DNA of 64,000 nucleotides, from contig NZ_JABMKW010000008.1 in assembly GCF_013204795.1 (NCBI RefSeq), forward strand, positions 310,001-374,000, given 5' to 3'. Shown here in pieces: positions 26,139 through 34,048 of this stretch (the first letter of the stretch is position 1; every line of letters starts with the position of its first letter). The stretch is from Pedobacter panaciterrae (GTDB lineage Bacteria > Bacteroidota > Bacteroidia > Sphingobacteriales > Sphingobacteriaceae). Made by a program: the position numbers and the translations under genes. The notes beneath the pieces are model-generated. The model was not told the DNA's origin, did no database searches, and was given only the letters and a program-made list of their open reading frames with translations.

Positions 26139-26519
26139 TTATTTATGTGAGCAACTGCGGCTGTATTTCCAGTTTATATAATGTGCAAAGGCAATGGTAA
26201 AACCTCCCGTCGGGATTAATACAGCCTCCATGTTTTCTATTAGGTAATGCCCTGTTGCTATCATTGCAAAACCCATTACCAGAATTATAATAGGCAATAG
26301 TCTTTTATGTTTAGGATAGGAGGTACTTAGTGAATACACGCCAATAAAGAGTGATAAGCCTATCATGGTCATCTCTACCCAGCTATGGGCTAAAAAACTA
26401 AGGCCAAACAATGGTAATGTAGTAAGCACGAAGGGCAACACTGCACAATGAATTGCACAGGCTAAGGAGGCGGTCATCCCCAACTGGTCTAATTTTTCGG
26501 ATTTAATAAAGTGCTTCAT
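26139..26519 (-). CDS. MerC-domain membrane protein
   Basis: Inner-membrane protein of 126 residues with four hydrophobic segments. The start is ATG 26519, giving MKHFIKSEKLDQLGMTASLA. A longer frame continues to 26702, but it would run through the promoter region and into the cobW gene. The first span carries LACAIHCAVLPF, the Cys-x3-His-Cys pattern of MerC mercury-transport proteins. The C-terminus has SRSCSHK. In Bacteroidota such proteins often accompany Zur/Fur-controlled genes, so a zinc role is plausible. It is the first gene of the leftward set and is divergent from the cobW gene. Confidence 0.83.
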   Translation of the reverse strand: MKHFIKSEKLDQLGMTASLACAIHCAVLPFVLTTLPLFGLSFLAHSWVEMTMIGLSLFIGVYSLSTSYPKHKRLLPIIILVMGFAMIATGHYLIENMEAVLIPTGGFTIAFAHYINWKYSRSCSHK

Positions 26520-26572
26520 ATTGTTTAAATATATTTTTTGTACGCGTTTCAACTGGTTTTGAATTGTGATTA

Positions 26573-26580
26573 CAAATATA
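26573..26580 (-). promoter_or_regulatory. -7 element (TATATTTG) of the leftward MerC-ABC-Zur operon
   Basis: Read on the minus strand this is TATATTTG, an exact TAnnTTTG match. It lies 53 bases before the MerC-like start codon. The upstream dyad 26583-26597 lies between this element and the expected -33 position, so bound repressor would block the polymerase. Confidence 0.6.
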
Positions 26581-26582
26581 AA

Positions 26583-26597
26583 CGCAATTTTGTTGCA
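26583..26597. promoter_or_regulatory. Predicted Zur operator 1
   Basis: On the minus strand this reads TGCAACAAAATTGCG, a dyad with arms TGCAA and TTGCG. It matches operator 2 at 13 of 15 positions. The centres of the two sites are 40 bases apart, close to four helix turns. It lies just upstream of the leftward -7 element. The assignment to the Zur protein of this locus is inference. Confidence 0.65.
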
Positions 26598-26616
26598 TTT
26601 GTAATAATAAATAAAA

Positions 26617-26624
26617 TATATTTG
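26617..26624 (+). promoter_or_regulatory. -7 element (TATATTTG) of the rightward cobW operon
   Basis: Exact TAnnTTTG match with a TTG at 26593-26595, 21 bases upstream, as a possible -33 element. Transcription would begin near 26630, giving a very short leader before the ATG at 26641. Operator 2 overlaps its 3' end and the start point. Confidence 0.62.
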
Positions 26625-26637
26625 CAACACAATTGCA
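26623..26637. promoter_or_regulatory. Predicted Zur operator 2
   Basis: TGCAACACAATTGCA, arms TGCAA / TTGCA with a 5-base centre. It overlaps the -7 element and start point of the rightward promoter, the expected place for a repressor, and ends 3 bases before the cobW ATG. Confidence 0.68.
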
Positions 26638-26640
26638 TTT

Positions 26641-27843
26641 ATGGAACAGAGAAAATTACCCGTAACCGTACTTAGTGGATTTCTTGGTAGCGGTAAAACC
26701 ACTTTATTAAATCATATCCTTAATAATAAACAGGATTTAAAAGTTGCGCTGATAGTGAATGACATGAGCGAGATCAACATTGATGCAAGAACTGTTCAGA
26801 ACGAACATAAACTATTAAGAACAGAAGAGCGGCTTGTGGAAATGAGTAATGGATGTATCTGCTGCACGTTAAGAGAAGACCTGATTACCGAAGTTGAAAA
26901 ACTGGCTAAAGAGGATCGCTTTGATTACCTGATTATTGAAAGCACAGGCATTTCTGAACCAATTCCGGTTGCCCAGACCTTTAATTATGTAGATGAAAAC
27001 CTGGGCATAGACCTCAATAAGTTTAGCAGACTAGATACAATGGTAACGGTGGTAGACTGCTATAATTTTAAAAAGGATTTTGGGACTGATGAACTTTTGC
27101 TGGATAGAGACTGGGTTGATGACCAGGTAGACCGCAGAACTATTGTAAACTTGCTGATCGATCAGATTGAGTTTGCAAATGTGATTATCCTTAATAAAAC
27201 CGATCTGGTTAGTGAAGAAGATCTGAAGCTGATAAGGGCCGTGATCAGAAAACTTAATCCCTCTGCAAAACAAATAGAGAGTGTATATAGTAAAATTGAT
27301 CTTAAAGAAATCCTCAATACAGGATTGTTTGATTTCGAAACTTCATCGCAAGGCGCGGGTTGGATTAAGGAATTAGATACAATTCATGAGCCTGAAACAG
27401 AAGAATATGGTATTAGTAGCACCGTGTTTCGCTCATCAAGACCGTTTCATCCACAGCGTCTATGGAACTATCTAAATGTAGATTTTCCAAATAACATTCT
27501 AAGAACCAAAGGTCTGTTTTGGATTGCGGCTCTGCCAGATTATGCACTCAACTTCTCCCAGGCAGGAGGCTCCCTTAAAATCGAAAATGCAGGAAACTGG
27601 TGGGCAAGTATGCCTTTGCAGGAAAGACTCGGCTATACAGATTACCTGGAAAACCGGCAAGACATAGAAAGCAGATGGGATATGGGTTTTGGAGATCGTT
27701 TAAACGAGCTTGTTCTTATTGGACAAGATATGGATAAAGACCAATTGAATGATGAACTAACCTCGTGTTTATTGAACCATAAAGAGCTGATTTGCTTTTG
27801 GCAGGGAGAGAAATTTGAAAATCCCTTTGAAAGGGTCCTTTAA
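26641..27843 (+). CDS. CobW/COG0523-family GTPase, probable zinc metallochaperone
   Basis: G3E-family P-loop GTPase of 400 residues. Walker A is GFLGSGKTTLLNHIL (residues 13-27), the hallmark metal site GCICC is at 71-75 (Cys72, Cys74, Cys75), SxGISEPIPV follows at about 101-110, and the guanine motif NKTD is at 185-188. The CobW C-terminal domain lies at about 275-395 (RPFHPQRLWNYLNVD). Zur-regulated members (ZigA, YeiR, ZNG1-like) deliver zinc to client enzymes in scarcity. It is the first gene of the rightward set, directly behind two predicted operators, with a TonB receptor 12 bases downstream. Zinc specificity is inferred. Confidence 0.92.
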   Translation: MEQRKLPVTVLSGFLGSGKTTLLNHILNNKQDLKVALIVNDMSEINIDARTVQNEHKLLRTEERLVEMSNGCICCTLREDLITEVEKLAKEDRFDYLIIESTGISEPIPVAQTFNYVDENLGIDLNKFSRLDTMVTVVDCYNFKKDFGTDELLLDRDWVDDQVDRRTIVNLLIDQIEFANVIILNKTDLVSEEDLKLIRAVIRKLNPSAKQIESVYSKIDLKEILNTGLFDFETSSQGAGWIKELDTIHEPETEEYGISSTVFRSSRPFHPQRLWNYLNVDFPNNILRTKGLFWIAALPDYALNFSQAGGSLKIENAGNWWASMPLQERLGYTDYLENRQDIESRWDMGFGDRLNELVLIGQDMDKDQLNDELTSCLLNHKELICFWQGEKFENPFERVL

Positions 27844-27855
27844 AATCTTTTTTTT

Positions 27856-29958
27856 ATGCTGAGAAGATTACTCTTAATTCCTGCTTTTATCGCTTTGCTT
27901 TCCGGATATGCACAAGCTCAAGTTCTAATTGACTCGATTAAACTGAAAGAAGTGAGTATTGTGGATAAGGTGAGGCCCATTAGCAGAACCAGTATTTCTG
28001 TAACGCTCTCAGAAAAACAACTTCAGCAAACCAAAGGCTCTGGACTGGCTGAAACCATTAAAGAGGTTCCGGGGGTAAGTATATTAAAAACAGGCTCAAC
28101 CATTTCCAAGCCTGTAATAGAAGGAATGCACGGCAACAGAATACTGATCCTAAATAATGGAATCAGGCTCGAAGCTCAACAATGGGGTCTGGAACATGCT
28201 CCCGAAATAGACCCCTTTCTTGCCAGCAGAATTCATGTGATAAAAGGAGCAGAGTCAGTAAGGTATGGAGCTGAAGCAATTGGAGGAGTAATTATAGTAG
28301 AACCTCCTTCTTTACCCAGTTCAGCTGGTATATCAGGAGGGCTTAACCTTATAGGCGCATCAAATGGCAGATTGGGTACCACATCAGGAATGCTTAATGG
28401 TGGATTAAAATCATTACCAGGCTTTGGCTGGCGATTACAGGGAACACTTAAAAAATCGGGTAATGTACGCTCAGCCGAGTATTACCTTGGTAATACCGGA
28501 GTTCAGGAGTTAAATTATTCAGCAGCAGCAGGGTATCATACAGGCAAGGCTTTATATGAAGTTTATTATAGTCGCTTTGGTACTGAGTTAGGTATTTTAT
28601 ATAGCGCGCATGTAGGCACAAGGGAAGATATTGATGCCAGAATAGCAATAGGCAGGCCACTGGAGAACTATGGATTTACGTATAACATTTCTGCTCCACG
28701 CCAAAAAGTTGTACATGATTTATTCAAAGCTAAAGCTCACTATGACTTTATTGATCGACAGTCTTTAGATATAACGTATGGTTTTCAAAAGAATCAGCGT
28801 AAAGAGTATGATTTCAGGAGGGGTGATAGGGAAGCATTGCCTATTACAGATCTGATTTTGAATACCCATACGTTGGACATGGTTTTTGAAAAGCAAAACC
28901 TGAACGGAACAAAACGCTTACATGGCTTCAATGGGATTTTTCAGGTGAACAATAACATTCCCGGAACATTGGCAAATACATTTATCCCAAACTATGATAG
29001 TTTTACCGGCGGTATTTTTCTGATTCAGCGTTGGTTAAAAAATAACTTTGAGTTTGAAGGTGGACTACGATACGACTTTAAGCTATTTGACGCTGCGGGA
29101 TATAGGTACGCTAACAATGGTGATGAAAGTTCAGAGATTACAGAGCAATACTACGGTGGGCAGAGCAGGTTTCATAATATTACCGGATCGTTTGGGACTC
29201 TTTGGAAAATTAACCTTTACTGGCAACTAGGCAGTAACTTAGGTTTAGCCTGGAGAGCACCTACTGCCAATGAATTGTTTAGTAACGGACTGCATCATGG
29301 TGCCGGATTATATGAAATAGGCGACCCCAACATTAAAACAGAGCAGGGGTACAAATGGATAAACGCTTTAAAATATTACAGAGAAAAACTAAATTTTACC
29401 CTTGATGCCTATGCTCAGTATATCAATAATTACATCTATTCTGAACCTGATAAAACTTTCAGACAAACTGTAAGTGGTACCTATCCAATATTCAGATATA
29501 AACAAACCAATGCATCATTTTTTGGTACAAGCCTTTCAGGGACTTATCGCTTTTCTGAGGTGCTGTCCTATAAATTCAATGCTGCACTAATCAGGGCGCG
29601 AGATCTTGGTAATCGTAAATATCTGCCTTACATCCCGTCGGACAGGGTAGATCAGTATATTCATCTCGATTTTCAATTTAAGAACTTAAATAGTGCCTGG
29701 ATACAGGCAGGACACAGCTTCGTTCGTCGGCAAACCCGTTATGAGCCCGAAAGCGACTATGCCACTCCCCCAGGAGCTTATCATCTTTTTCAGCTTTCAG
29801 GCGGAACAACGATTAAGGTTGGGGAGCAAGAGCTGGGCTTAAATCTTAGTGTAGACAATTTATTTAACACCCTTTATAAGGAGTATATGAATCGATACAG
29901 ATACTATACTCATGATATGGGAAGGAATATCACCATACGACTTGCCTATAACTTTTAA
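27856..29958 (+). CDS. TonB-dependent outer-membrane receptor, probable metal uptake
   Basis: Gated outer-membrane channel of 700 residues, without STN, carboxypeptidase-like domain or SusD partner, so unlike the SusC proteins of this window. Signal peptide (about 1-21, LSGYAQAQVLID), plug at about 40-155 (GSGLAETIKEVPGVSILKTG; GNRILILNNGIRLEAQQWGL; IHVIKGAESVRYGAEAIGGV), then a barrel ending ITIRLAYNF. The size and position behind the COG0523 GTPase fit ZnuD-type zinc receptors. Extracellular loops include HVGTRED and LHHGAGLYEIGDPN, which could help bind metal. Substrate is inferred from neighbours only. Confidence 0.9.
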   Translation: MLRRLLLIPAFIALLSGYAQAQVLIDSIKLKEVSIVDKVRPISRTSISVTLSEKQLQQTKGSGLAETIKEVPGVSILKTGSTISKPVIEGMHGNRILILNNGIRLEAQQWGLEHAPEIDPFLASRIHVIKGAESVRYGAEAIGGVIIVEPPSLPSSAGISGGLNLIGASNGRLGTTSGMLNGGLKSLPGFGWRLQGTLKKSGNVRSAEYYLGNTGVQELNYSAAAGYHTGKALYEVYYSRFGTELGILYSAHVGTREDIDARIAIGRPLENYGFTYNISAPRQKVVHDLFKAKAHYDFIDRQSLDITYGFQKNQRKEYDFRRGDREALPITDLILNTHTLDMVFEKQNLNGTKRLHGFNGIFQVNNNIPGTLANTFIPNYDSFTGGIFLIQRWLKNNFEFEGGLRYDFKLFDAAGYRYANNGDESSEITEQYYGGQSRFHNITGSFGTLWKINLYWQLGSNLGLAWRAPTANELFSNGLHHGAGLYEIGDPNIKTEQGYKWINALKYYREKLNFTLDAYAQYINNYIYSEPDKTFRQTVSGTYPIFRYKQTNASFFGTSLSGTYRFSEVLSYKFNAALIRARDLGNRKYLPYIPSDRVDQYIHLDFQFKNLNSAWIQAGHSFVRRQTRYEPESDYATPPGAYHLFQLSGGTTIKVGEQELGLNLSVDNLFNTLYKEYMNRYRYYTHDMGRNITIRLAYNF

Positions 29959-29998
29959 CCGAATAAATCTTATCAATTACATATAATAATTTACAATT

Positions 29999-30637
29999 AT
30001 GAACAAATTACGCAATTACTCATTAGCAATTTTAGTAGCGCTTATCGCACTCACATTTAATGCCTGTAAGAAGGATCCCAAGCCAGAAGTGCCGGAAGAA
30101 GAGATTGGCAAAGCAGAACTTACTTTTCTTGAAGTTGAACGCGAGGAACATGGGGATCATTATCATTATAACCCTATTGCCGAAGCAAAGCCAACCATTA
30201 TAACTTTTGATAGTAAAGGCTTGCCTCCTATAGGTACACACCTCCATCTTACAGAAGGTAAAACCTACAAACTAACACTTAAATCATTTGATTTTGCGAA
30301 TCGTGAAATGCAGCAGGAATTTCTAGAAAAACACAACATCCATCAGGCATTTATATTAGGTGCACCCGATGGCATTTTAACTTATGTTTATGCCGATAGG
30401 GATAAGGAGAATAAGAAAATAAATGTTGGAGTAATGGGATATTTAACGGTTGATGAGCATACAGAAACAGGCTTTACCTTCCGTTATGTACTTCGCCACC
30501 TTAATCCGGGAGTAAAGGCCAGCATCACGGCAGCGAACTGGAATGATATCAATTTTGCCTCAAAGTTTGCAGGGGCTAACGATTTGGATTTAAAATTCGA
30601 ATTGCACCCAGTGCATGAAGGGGAACATGAACATTAA
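29999..30637 (+). CDS. His-rich lipoprotein of the metal-uptake operon
   Basis: Lipoprotein of 212 residues with lipobox Cys23 (TFNACKKDPKPEVPEEE). The mature part has a His cluster near the start (EREEHGDHYHYNP), a TGTHLHLTEGKTY-like strand (LPPIGTHLHLTEGKTYKLTL), and a terminal cluster (ELHPVHEGEHEH). I do not recognise a named family. Location 40 bases behind the TonB receptor suggests a surface or periplasmic zinc binder that feeds the receptor or stores metal. The beta-rich middle could be an immunoglobulin-like fold. Function is inference. Confidence 0.78.
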   Translation: MNKLRNYSLAILVALIALTFNACKKDPKPEVPEEEIGKAELTFLEVEREEHGDHYHYNPIAEAKPTIITFDSKGLPPIGTHLHLTEGKTYKLTLKSFDFANREMQQEFLEKHNIHQAFILGAPDGILTYVYADRDKENKKINVGVMGYLTVDEHTETGFTFRYVLRHLNPGVKASITAANWNDINFASKFAGANDLDLKFELHPVHEGEHEH

Positions 30638-30693
30638 AAAATAAACTTGTAACAAATGTCATTGTTAGGAGACAAAAGGAAGCATAGAACATA

Positions 30694-30701
30694 TACTTTT
30701 G
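30694..30701 (+). promoter_or_regulatory. Probable -7 element (TACTTTTG) for the serine hydrolase gene
   Basis: Exact TAnnTTTG match 15 bases before the ATG at 30717. The -33 element is not clear. It suggests the hydrolase has its own promoter and is not part of the metal operon. Confidence 0.45.
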
Positions 30702-30716
30702 AATAAATAATAGCTT

Positions 30717-31913
30717 ATGAATAAGTCATATCCGGCAATGATAGCCTTTCTGCTTTTTATTAGCAGTCCAGTTTTAAAGGCTCAGCAGATTAAAAAGATT
30801 GATGGAACCTCGATTAGTGTTGATTCACTTCGAAACAAAATTTTATTCTTAATGGACAAGGCCAAAGTTAAAGGACTTGAGCTGGCAATTTTCAATAAAA
30901 ATAAAGTAGTCTATAAGGAGGGGTTTGGTATTGGCAATGATGCCGCGGTGAAGTTACACCCTTCTATGAGCATTTACGGTGCATCTTTAAGTAAAACCGT
31001 ATTTACAGTATTGGTGTTAAAACTGGTAGAAGAAGGAGTAATCGATCTGGACAAGCCACTACAGGATTATTTACCAAAACCCATCTACGAATATCCTCAA
31101 AAAACCAAATGGCAGGATAATTATAACGATCTTAAAACAGATACGCTTTATAAGCGTATCACTGCTAGAATGTGTCTGGATCATACTACTGGATTTCCAA
31201 ATTGGCGATGGGATAATTCCGACCAAAAGTTACGGGTTGCGTTTATGCCTGGCAGCAGATATAGTTATTCGGGCGAAGGAATGGTTTATTTGCAAACAAT
31301 AATTGAGAAAATTACTCAAAAGTCTTTAGCGCAACTTATGACGGAAAAAATATTTGTCCCTTTTAATATGAAGAACTCTGCTTATACCTGGTTACCGCGA
31401 TTTGAAGCCGATTATGCACTTGGATATAACCAGGAGGGCAAAGCATATGAGAAAGACAAAGATAATGAGGCACGTTCTCCAAGTACTCTTGAAACAACAC
31501 TTGATGACTATTCTAAATTTGTAGAAACATTACTGCAAGGCCATGCACTTAAGAAGCAATCACAACAAGAGATGTTCCGCCCACAGTTCCGTTTGCGGTC
31601 TGTTACCCAATTTGGGCCATTGTCTCAAAAAGACACCAGTGCTAACGACGGGATATCCTTAAGTTATGGACTAGGTTGGGGTTTACTTAAATCGCCTTAT
31701 GGCTGGGGTGCCTTTAAGGAAGGCCACGGTGACGGATTTCAGCATTATTGTATTGTTTTTCCTGAAACCGGCACCGGCATAGTTATAATGAGCAATAGTG
31801 ATAATGGAGAAAGTATTTTTAAGGATATACTTGAAATAGCCATTGCCGATAAATATACCCCTTGGAAATGGCAAAATTATATTCCTTATAACTATAATTC
31901 TCTTCAAGAATAA
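30717..31913 (+). CDS. Exported serine hydrolase of the beta-lactamase / PBP-like family
   Basis: Periplasmic penicillin-binding-protein-like enzyme of 398 residues, in the class C beta-lactamase and esterase EstB group. Signal peptide about 1-22 (SSPVLKAQ). Catalytic SxxK is Ser90-Leu-Ser-Lys93 (SIYGASLSKTVFTVLVLKLV). The second motif is Tyr in GSRYSYSGEGMVYLQTII, and the third box is EGHGDGFQHYCIVFPE, with HxD in place of KTG, as is common in this group. Substrate may be a peptide, ester or D-amino acid amide. True beta-lactam hydrolysis is less likely. It is closed by a strong terminator. Confidence 0.88.
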   Translation: MNKSYPAMIAFLLFISSPVLKAQQIKKIDGTSISVDSLRNKILFLMDKAKVKGLELAIFNKNKVVYKEGFGIGNDAAVKLHPSMSIYGASLSKTVFTVLVLKLVEEGVIDLDKPLQDYLPKPIYEYPQKTKWQDNYNDLKTDTLYKRITARMCLDHTTGFPNWRWDNSDQKLRVAFMPGSRYSYSGEGMVYLQTIIEKITQKSLAQLMTEKIFVPFNMKNSAYTWLPRFEADYALGYNQEGKAYEKDKDNEARSPSTLETTLDDYSKFVETLLQGHALKKQSQQEMFRPQFRLRSVTQFGPLSQKDTSANDGISLSYGLGWGLLKSPYGWGAFKEGHGDGFQHYCIVFPETGTGIVIMSNSDNGESIFKDILEIAIADKYTPWKWQNYIPYNYNSLQE

Positions 31914-31956
31914 AGCGGAAACACCAAATTAAATTTCGCTTCCCTTAGCGTCCACA

Positions 31957-31998
31957 GAATTGGTAAGCACGATTTTTCGTCGCTTATCAATTCTTTTC
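31957..31998 (+). terminator. Rho-independent terminator after the serine hydrolase gene
   Basis: Long stem: GAATTGGTAAGCACGA (31957-31972) pairs with TCGT-C-GCTTATCAATTC (31977-31993) with one bulged C and one G-U pair, loop TTTT, then TTTT. It isolates the hydrolase gene from the sigma factor of locus 2 downstream. Confidence 0.88.
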
Positions 31999-32059
31999 AA
32001 ATTAATTTATTAATATTGAGTTTAAAACGAACTCGGATTCGAAAAGGGGATAAGGATTT

Positions 32060-32635
32060 ATGATCAATTACAGCACATGCTTTGACCAGGAGCTTGTCCT
32101 CTTATTAAAAGATGACGATGATGCTGCTTTTAAGGAGATCTATCTGCGTTATGATAAACTTCTTTTGATCTATGCTTATAAGAAATTACGGAATAGGGAA
32201 GAAGCAAAAGACCTTGTTCAGGATGTATTTACTTGGTTGTGGAATAGCCGCAAAGATTTCTCTTTAAACACAACCTTGTCTGGTTACCTTTATAAATCGG
32301 TACTTAATCGAATTTTTGATGTGGTTAAGCATAAGGGTATCATTAGAAAATATGTGGATAGCGGAAAACATTATGTTGAGATAAGTAATGAGGACACAGA
32401 TTATTTAATCCGTGAAAAAGATATTGCACTGCTAATAGAAAAGGAAATATTAACGATGCCTCCCAAAATGCGTGAGATCTATACCTTGAAGAAGAAATAC
32501 TTTCTAAGTACTAAAGAGATTGCTACGGAACTCAGCCTTTCAGAACATACCGTTTCAACCCAAATGAAGCGCGCACTAAAACACCTTAAAGTTAAACTTG
32601 GTATTATAGTTTTATTCGTAACTGTCGGTTTTTGA
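32060..32635 (+). CDS. ECF RNA polymerase sigma factor (FecI-like), locus 2
   Basis: Sigma factor of 191 residues that should drive the second SusC/SusD set. Region 2 at about residues 20-85 (DAAFKEIYLRYDKLLLIYAY; EEAKDLVQDVFTWLWNSRKD) and region 4 at about 130-180 (MPPKMREIYTLKKKYFLSTK, then EIATELSLSEHTVSTQMKRA). The C-terminal LGIIVLFVTVGF is hydrophobic, a tail often seen in Bacteroidota ECF factors. It follows a strong terminator, so locus 2 is a separate unit. A FecR gene starts 92 bases downstream. Confidence 0.93.
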   Translation: MINYSTCFDQELVLLLKDDDDAAFKEIYLRYDKLLLIYAYKKLRNREEAKDLVQDVFTWLWNSRKDFSLNTTLSGYLYKSVLNRIFDVVKHKGIIRKYVDSGKHYVEISNEDTDYLIREKDIALLIEKEILTMPPKMREIYTLKKKYFLSTKEIATELSLSEHTVSTQMKRALKHLKVKLGIIVLFVTVGF

Positions 32636-32727
32636 TTTATTTTAAATCTTTTTTTTGTCGTTGTACCTAATGGCTTCTTTTGAATCGTCTTAGTCTTTAA
32701 TAAGGGTTAAACCGGGAATAAAAGACC

Positions 32728-33858
32728 ATGCAAAAAGACATACAAGCCATATTAGATAAAGTGAGTTCAGGAAATGGAACGGCTGAAGAACAGCAGATTG
32801 CCAAATACTGGTTGCACCAACTTCACCAGGATGATGATTCCGAGTTTTCTGAAACGGACCTGGATGCGCTTAGCTCTGAAATGTGGCACGAAATTCAGAA
32901 GAAAAGAAAAGCAGAAAGCCCAGGAAGACGCTTTTTATGGCCAGCAGTTGCTGCGGCTGCCTGTTTGATTTTAGCTTTCTGTACTGTACTGTATTTTTAT
33001 CACGATGGTACATCAGATGGTAATAAAATTGCACAAGTATTATTTCAGGATATTTCTGCTGGAGGAAATAAGGCTTATTTAACTTTGGCAAATGGCAAAA
33101 AGATTAGTTTAACCGATGCATCTAGCGGTACAATAGCTACACAGGCCGGTATACAAATTACCAAAACATCGAGTGGACAACTTGTTTATACGATTGCTAA
33201 TCAAAAAGCAATAGGAAAAAACGATTATTATAATCGTATTGAAACACCCAAAGGTGGACAATATCAGTTAAACCTTCCTGATGGAACTAAGGTCTGGCTC
33301 AACTCAGCCTCCTCTTTAAAATACCTTGTTAATTTCTCTTCAAAAGAAGAGCGAATTGTTGAATTAACCGGGGAAGCTTATTTTGAAGTAGCAAAGGATA
33401 AAAACCATCCATTCCTGGTACGTAGTGCAGGTCAGGAAGTTAAAGTTCTTGGTACTCATTTTAATGTAAATGCATATGACGACGAGAATGGAGTTAAAAC
33501 TACATTGTTAGAAGGATCTGTAAAGGTGAATAATAATGTTGTTCTGGTTCCAGGAGAGCAATCAGTATTTATAGGAGGTAAGCTTAATGTAAAAGCTGTA
33601 AATGCCAGTGATGCGGTAGATTGGAAAAATGGGGAGTTCGTTTTTAATAAAGACCCGCTAACCGATATTTTAAGGAAGGTATCGAGATGGTATAATGTAG
33701 ATATTGTCTATGTACGCAATCTCGGTTCGCCACTGGATGTCCCTACTTTTAGTGGCTCCGTCTCCCGATTTGAAAATGTATCCGTCATATTGAGGATGCT
33801 TGAAGAAACCAGTAATGTGCGCTTTGCCATAGAAGGCAAGACAATAAAAGTAAAATAA
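32728..33858 (+). CDS. FecR-family anti-sigma factor, locus 2
   Basis: Anti-sigma factor of 376 residues that controls the ECF factor upstream. Cytoplasmic part 1-68, membrane span about 70-91 (WPAVAAAACLILAFCTVLYF), periplasmic FecR domain about 170-275 (ETPKGGQYQLNLPDGTKVWL; ELTGEAYFEVAKDKNHPFLV; VKVLGTHFNVNAYDDENGVK) and C-terminal DUF4974-like domain about 295-375 (FVFNKDPLTDILRKVSRWYN). It is more typical of the polysaccharide-locus FecR group than the locus 1 protein, which has a shorter linker. Its partner SusC has an STN domain. Confidence 0.93.
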   Translation: MQKDIQAILDKVSSGNGTAEEQQIAKYWLHQLHQDDDSEFSETDLDALSSEMWHEIQKKRKAESPGRRFLWPAVAAAACLILAFCTVLYFYHDGTSDGNKIAQVLFQDISAGGNKAYLTLANGKKISLTDASSGTIATQAGIQITKTSSGQLVYTIANQKAIGKNDYYNRIETPKGGQYQLNLPDGTKVWLNSASSLKYLVNFSSKEERIVELTGEAYFEVAKDKNHPFLVRSAGQEVKVLGTHFNVNAYDDENGVKTTLLEGSVKVNNNVVLVPGEQSVFIGGKLNVKAVNASDAVDWKNGEFVFNKDPLTDILRKVSRWYNVDIVYVRNLGSPLDVPTFSGSVSRFENVSVILRMLEETSNVRFAIEGKTIKVK

Positions 33859-34048
33859 CCTAACCAACAATCAACAACTAAACAAAACCAAAATGAAAAG
33901 AATCAAAGGCAAAGCAAGCTGATATTTCCGCGCAGGTTTTTAAGAAAAAAGCTATGAAAGTGTTTCAGCACTTCCATAGCAATATCTGAGTTAACCATAA
34001 AAAACAAATTCCAGATCAGTTTAACGTATTAACCCAAGCTTCAAAGGT
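33859..34048 (+). promoter_or_regulatory. fecR-susC leader with a nine-codon frame and a stem-loop, locus 2
   Basis: This 190-base gap contains a short open frame at 33893-33922 (ATG, nine codons MKRIKGKAS, TGA), preceded by an A/C-rich tract. A stem-loop follows at 33951-33980 (GCTATGAAAGTG / CACTTCCATAGC, one mismatch, 6-base loop) without a T tract. The arrangement parallels 1908-2100 in locus 1, where a short frame of identical length precedes stem-loops. It may be a regulatory leader or an RNA-processing element between fecR and susC. Confidence 0.5.

Noticed and set aside
26520..26702. Longer MerC-like protein starting at 26702 on the minus strand
   Set aside because: The extra 61 residues would be antisense to the cobW start and cover both promoters and dyads; ATG 26519 gives the normal family start.
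30650..30667. Stem TAACAA / TTGTTA after the His-rich lipoprotein as terminator
   Set aside because: Only six weak pairs and no T run.
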